This document shows positions 5,553-6,141 of a DNA stretch of 6,141 nt, piece after piece. Numbering within the stretch: the stretch's first letter is position 1; every line of letters starts with the position of its first letter. Origin of the DNA: Chloroflexota bacterium (GTDB lineage Bacteria > Chloroflexota > Dormibacteria > Dormibacterales > Dormibacteraceae); assembly GCA_005880525.1 (NCBI GenBank), contig VBFW01000080.1, positions 1-6,141 on the forward strand, in the 5' to 3' direction. The position numbers were made by a program, and so were the translations under genes. Under the pieces are notes generated by a model. The model had not been told where the DNA came from. It made no database searches and saw nothing but the letters and a program-made list of their open reading frames with translations.

Positions 5553-6141
5553 CGTGGTGAGCGGATGCTGCCAAGGCCGCCGAAGATGGTGACGATCAGC
5601 GCCTGGATCATCGGGTTGAAGCCCGAGTTGGGATTCAGGAAGAAGAACGGCGAGAGAAGGATCCCGGCCAGCCCCGCCAGCGCGCCACTGATGGCGATGA
5701 CCATTGCATACGTCCGCTCTACAGGGATCGACATGAGGCTCGCGGCCTCCATCTGCTGCGACACCGCGCGGATGGCCATGCCCTGCCGCGTGTAGGTGAG
5801 GAAGAGGAACACGAGAGCAAACAGGGCGAGCGACACCGCGATCACCAGCAGTCCCTGATAGGTGATCTGCACACCCGACAGGATGGTGTAGCCGGGGATG
5901 ACCGCAGGGACGACCTTGTACTCGGGATTGAAGATCAGGATCGCCGCAGCGGACACGGCGATCGAGATTCCGACAGTCGCGATCAGCGTCGAGTTGTCGA
6001 AGCCCGGCTTGCCGAGCACCGGCCGGATGAAGCCGAGGTGCATCAGGTAAGAGAACGCGGCCGCCACCAGCACGCCGAACGGCAGCGCGATGAGGATCGG
6101 CAGGTTGAGGCTCGACACGACCCAGTAAGCGGCGTAGGCGC
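5414..6141 (-). CDS. livH: Branched-chain amino acid-type ABC permease, LivH family; 5' partial at window edge and C-terminally truncated
   Basis: The reading frame is open to the right edge (visible start AYAAYWVVSSLNLP), so the true start lies outside; the GTG at 6118 is an internal Val. Recognisable LivH features are the hydrophobic segments, FIRPVLGKPG (the usual RPLRG-type loop), the coupling loop RAVSQQMEAASLMSIPVER at 6118-frame residues 117-135, the helix ISGALAGLAGILL (143-155) and IFGGLGSI (178-185). Normal LivH proteins continue from GGLGSI with a GAxxGG helix and a final helix ending near a P-x-G-L/I motif, about 55-60 more residues. Here this is absent: from about position 5563 the frame reads an Arg/Ser/Cys-rich, non-membrane sequence antisense to nothing but overlapping livM out of frame, and stops at 5414. 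The protein therefore lacks its last membrane helix and may be non-functional, unless the break is an assembly error. Confidence 0.85.
   Translation of the reverse strand, partial: AYAAYWVVSSLNLPILIALPFGVLVAAAFSYLMHLGFIRPVLGKPGFDNSTLIATVGISIAVSAAAILIFNPEYKVVPAVIPGYTILSGVQITYQGLLVIAVSLALFALVFLFLTYTRQGMAIRAVSQQMEAASLMSIPVERTYAMVIAISGALAGLAGILLSPFFFLNPNSGFNPMIQALIVTIFGGLGSIRSPRWPRRDLRWTRQPRRGGGCRCMRSAALSSWGSCSRSCSSGSTSAPT
5550..5570 (-). other. Probable deletion junction between livH and livM
   Basis: Conserved LivH sequence ends at codon 5566-5564 (Ile of GGLGSI), and the livM start codon is at 5552-5550. Only 11 bases separate them, where about 170-180 bases of livH 3' sequence are expected. 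The region has no purine-rich ribosome binding site for livM. The missing LivH segment cannot be encoded in another frame here because there is no room before the livM body. Confidence 0.65.

Noticed and set aside
5414..5570. Programmed frameshift fusing LivH to LivM
   Set aside because: A frameshift would join the LivH core directly to the livM N terminus without the missing LivH helix, and no slippery heptamer or following stem was seen. A deletion or assembly fault is simpler.
4506..5795. A 429-codon plus-strand open frame opposite livM and the end of livH
   Set aside because: Low-complexity Arg/Asp/Glu/Ala/His-rich translation with no motif; it is the complement of clearly conserved membrane protein genes.

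Overview
This is a GC-rich bacterial window in which every supported gene lies on the minus strand, so transcription runs from high to low coordinates. There are seven coding regions, two of them cut by the window edges, with almost no intergenic DNA. In transcription order they are: (1) a branched-chain-amino-acid-type ABC permease, LivH family, with its 5' end off the right edge and its 3' end apparently deleted; (2) a second permease, LivM family; (3) a class II histone-deacetylase-like / acetylpolyamine amidohydrolase-like zinc deacetylase; (4) a RraA / 4-hydroxy-4-methyl-2-oxoglutarate aldolase-type protein; (5) a CocE/NonD-type serine hydrolase; (6) a short-chain dehydrogenase/reductase (SDR); (7) the first 70 codons of an N-acyl-D-amino-acid deacylase-like amidohydrolase, running off the left edge.

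The layout is that of one operon. Genes 2/3, 3/4 and 4/5 overlap by four bases (GTGA or ATGA), genes 5/6 are 11 bases apart, and genes 6/7 share one base. No internal promoter or terminator was seen, and no tRNA, rRNA, CRISPR array or insertion sequence. No gene-free stretch exceeds a few tens of bases.

The gene content suggests uptake and breakdown of a small organic nitrogen compound: an ABC importer (its substrate-binding protein and ATPases would be outside the window), three hydrolases that could cut amide or ester bonds (HDAC-like, CocE-like, D-aminoacylase-like), an oxidoreductase, and an aldolase/decarboxylase-type enzyme acting on a 2-oxo acid. Each family is known; the combination and its substrate are the open question.

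The strongest anomaly is the livH/livM junction. The LivH-like sequence is normal up to the conserved GGLGS motif, then loses its last roughly 55-60 residues and runs out of frame into livM. livM itself has no visible ribosome binding site. This looks like a deletion, either real or an assembly artefact.

The host cannot be named from this window. High GC, GTG starts and a liv-type permease pair coupled to amidohydrolases fit soil or sediment lineages such as Proteobacteria, Rokubacteria-like groups or Chloroflexota; this is only a suggestion.
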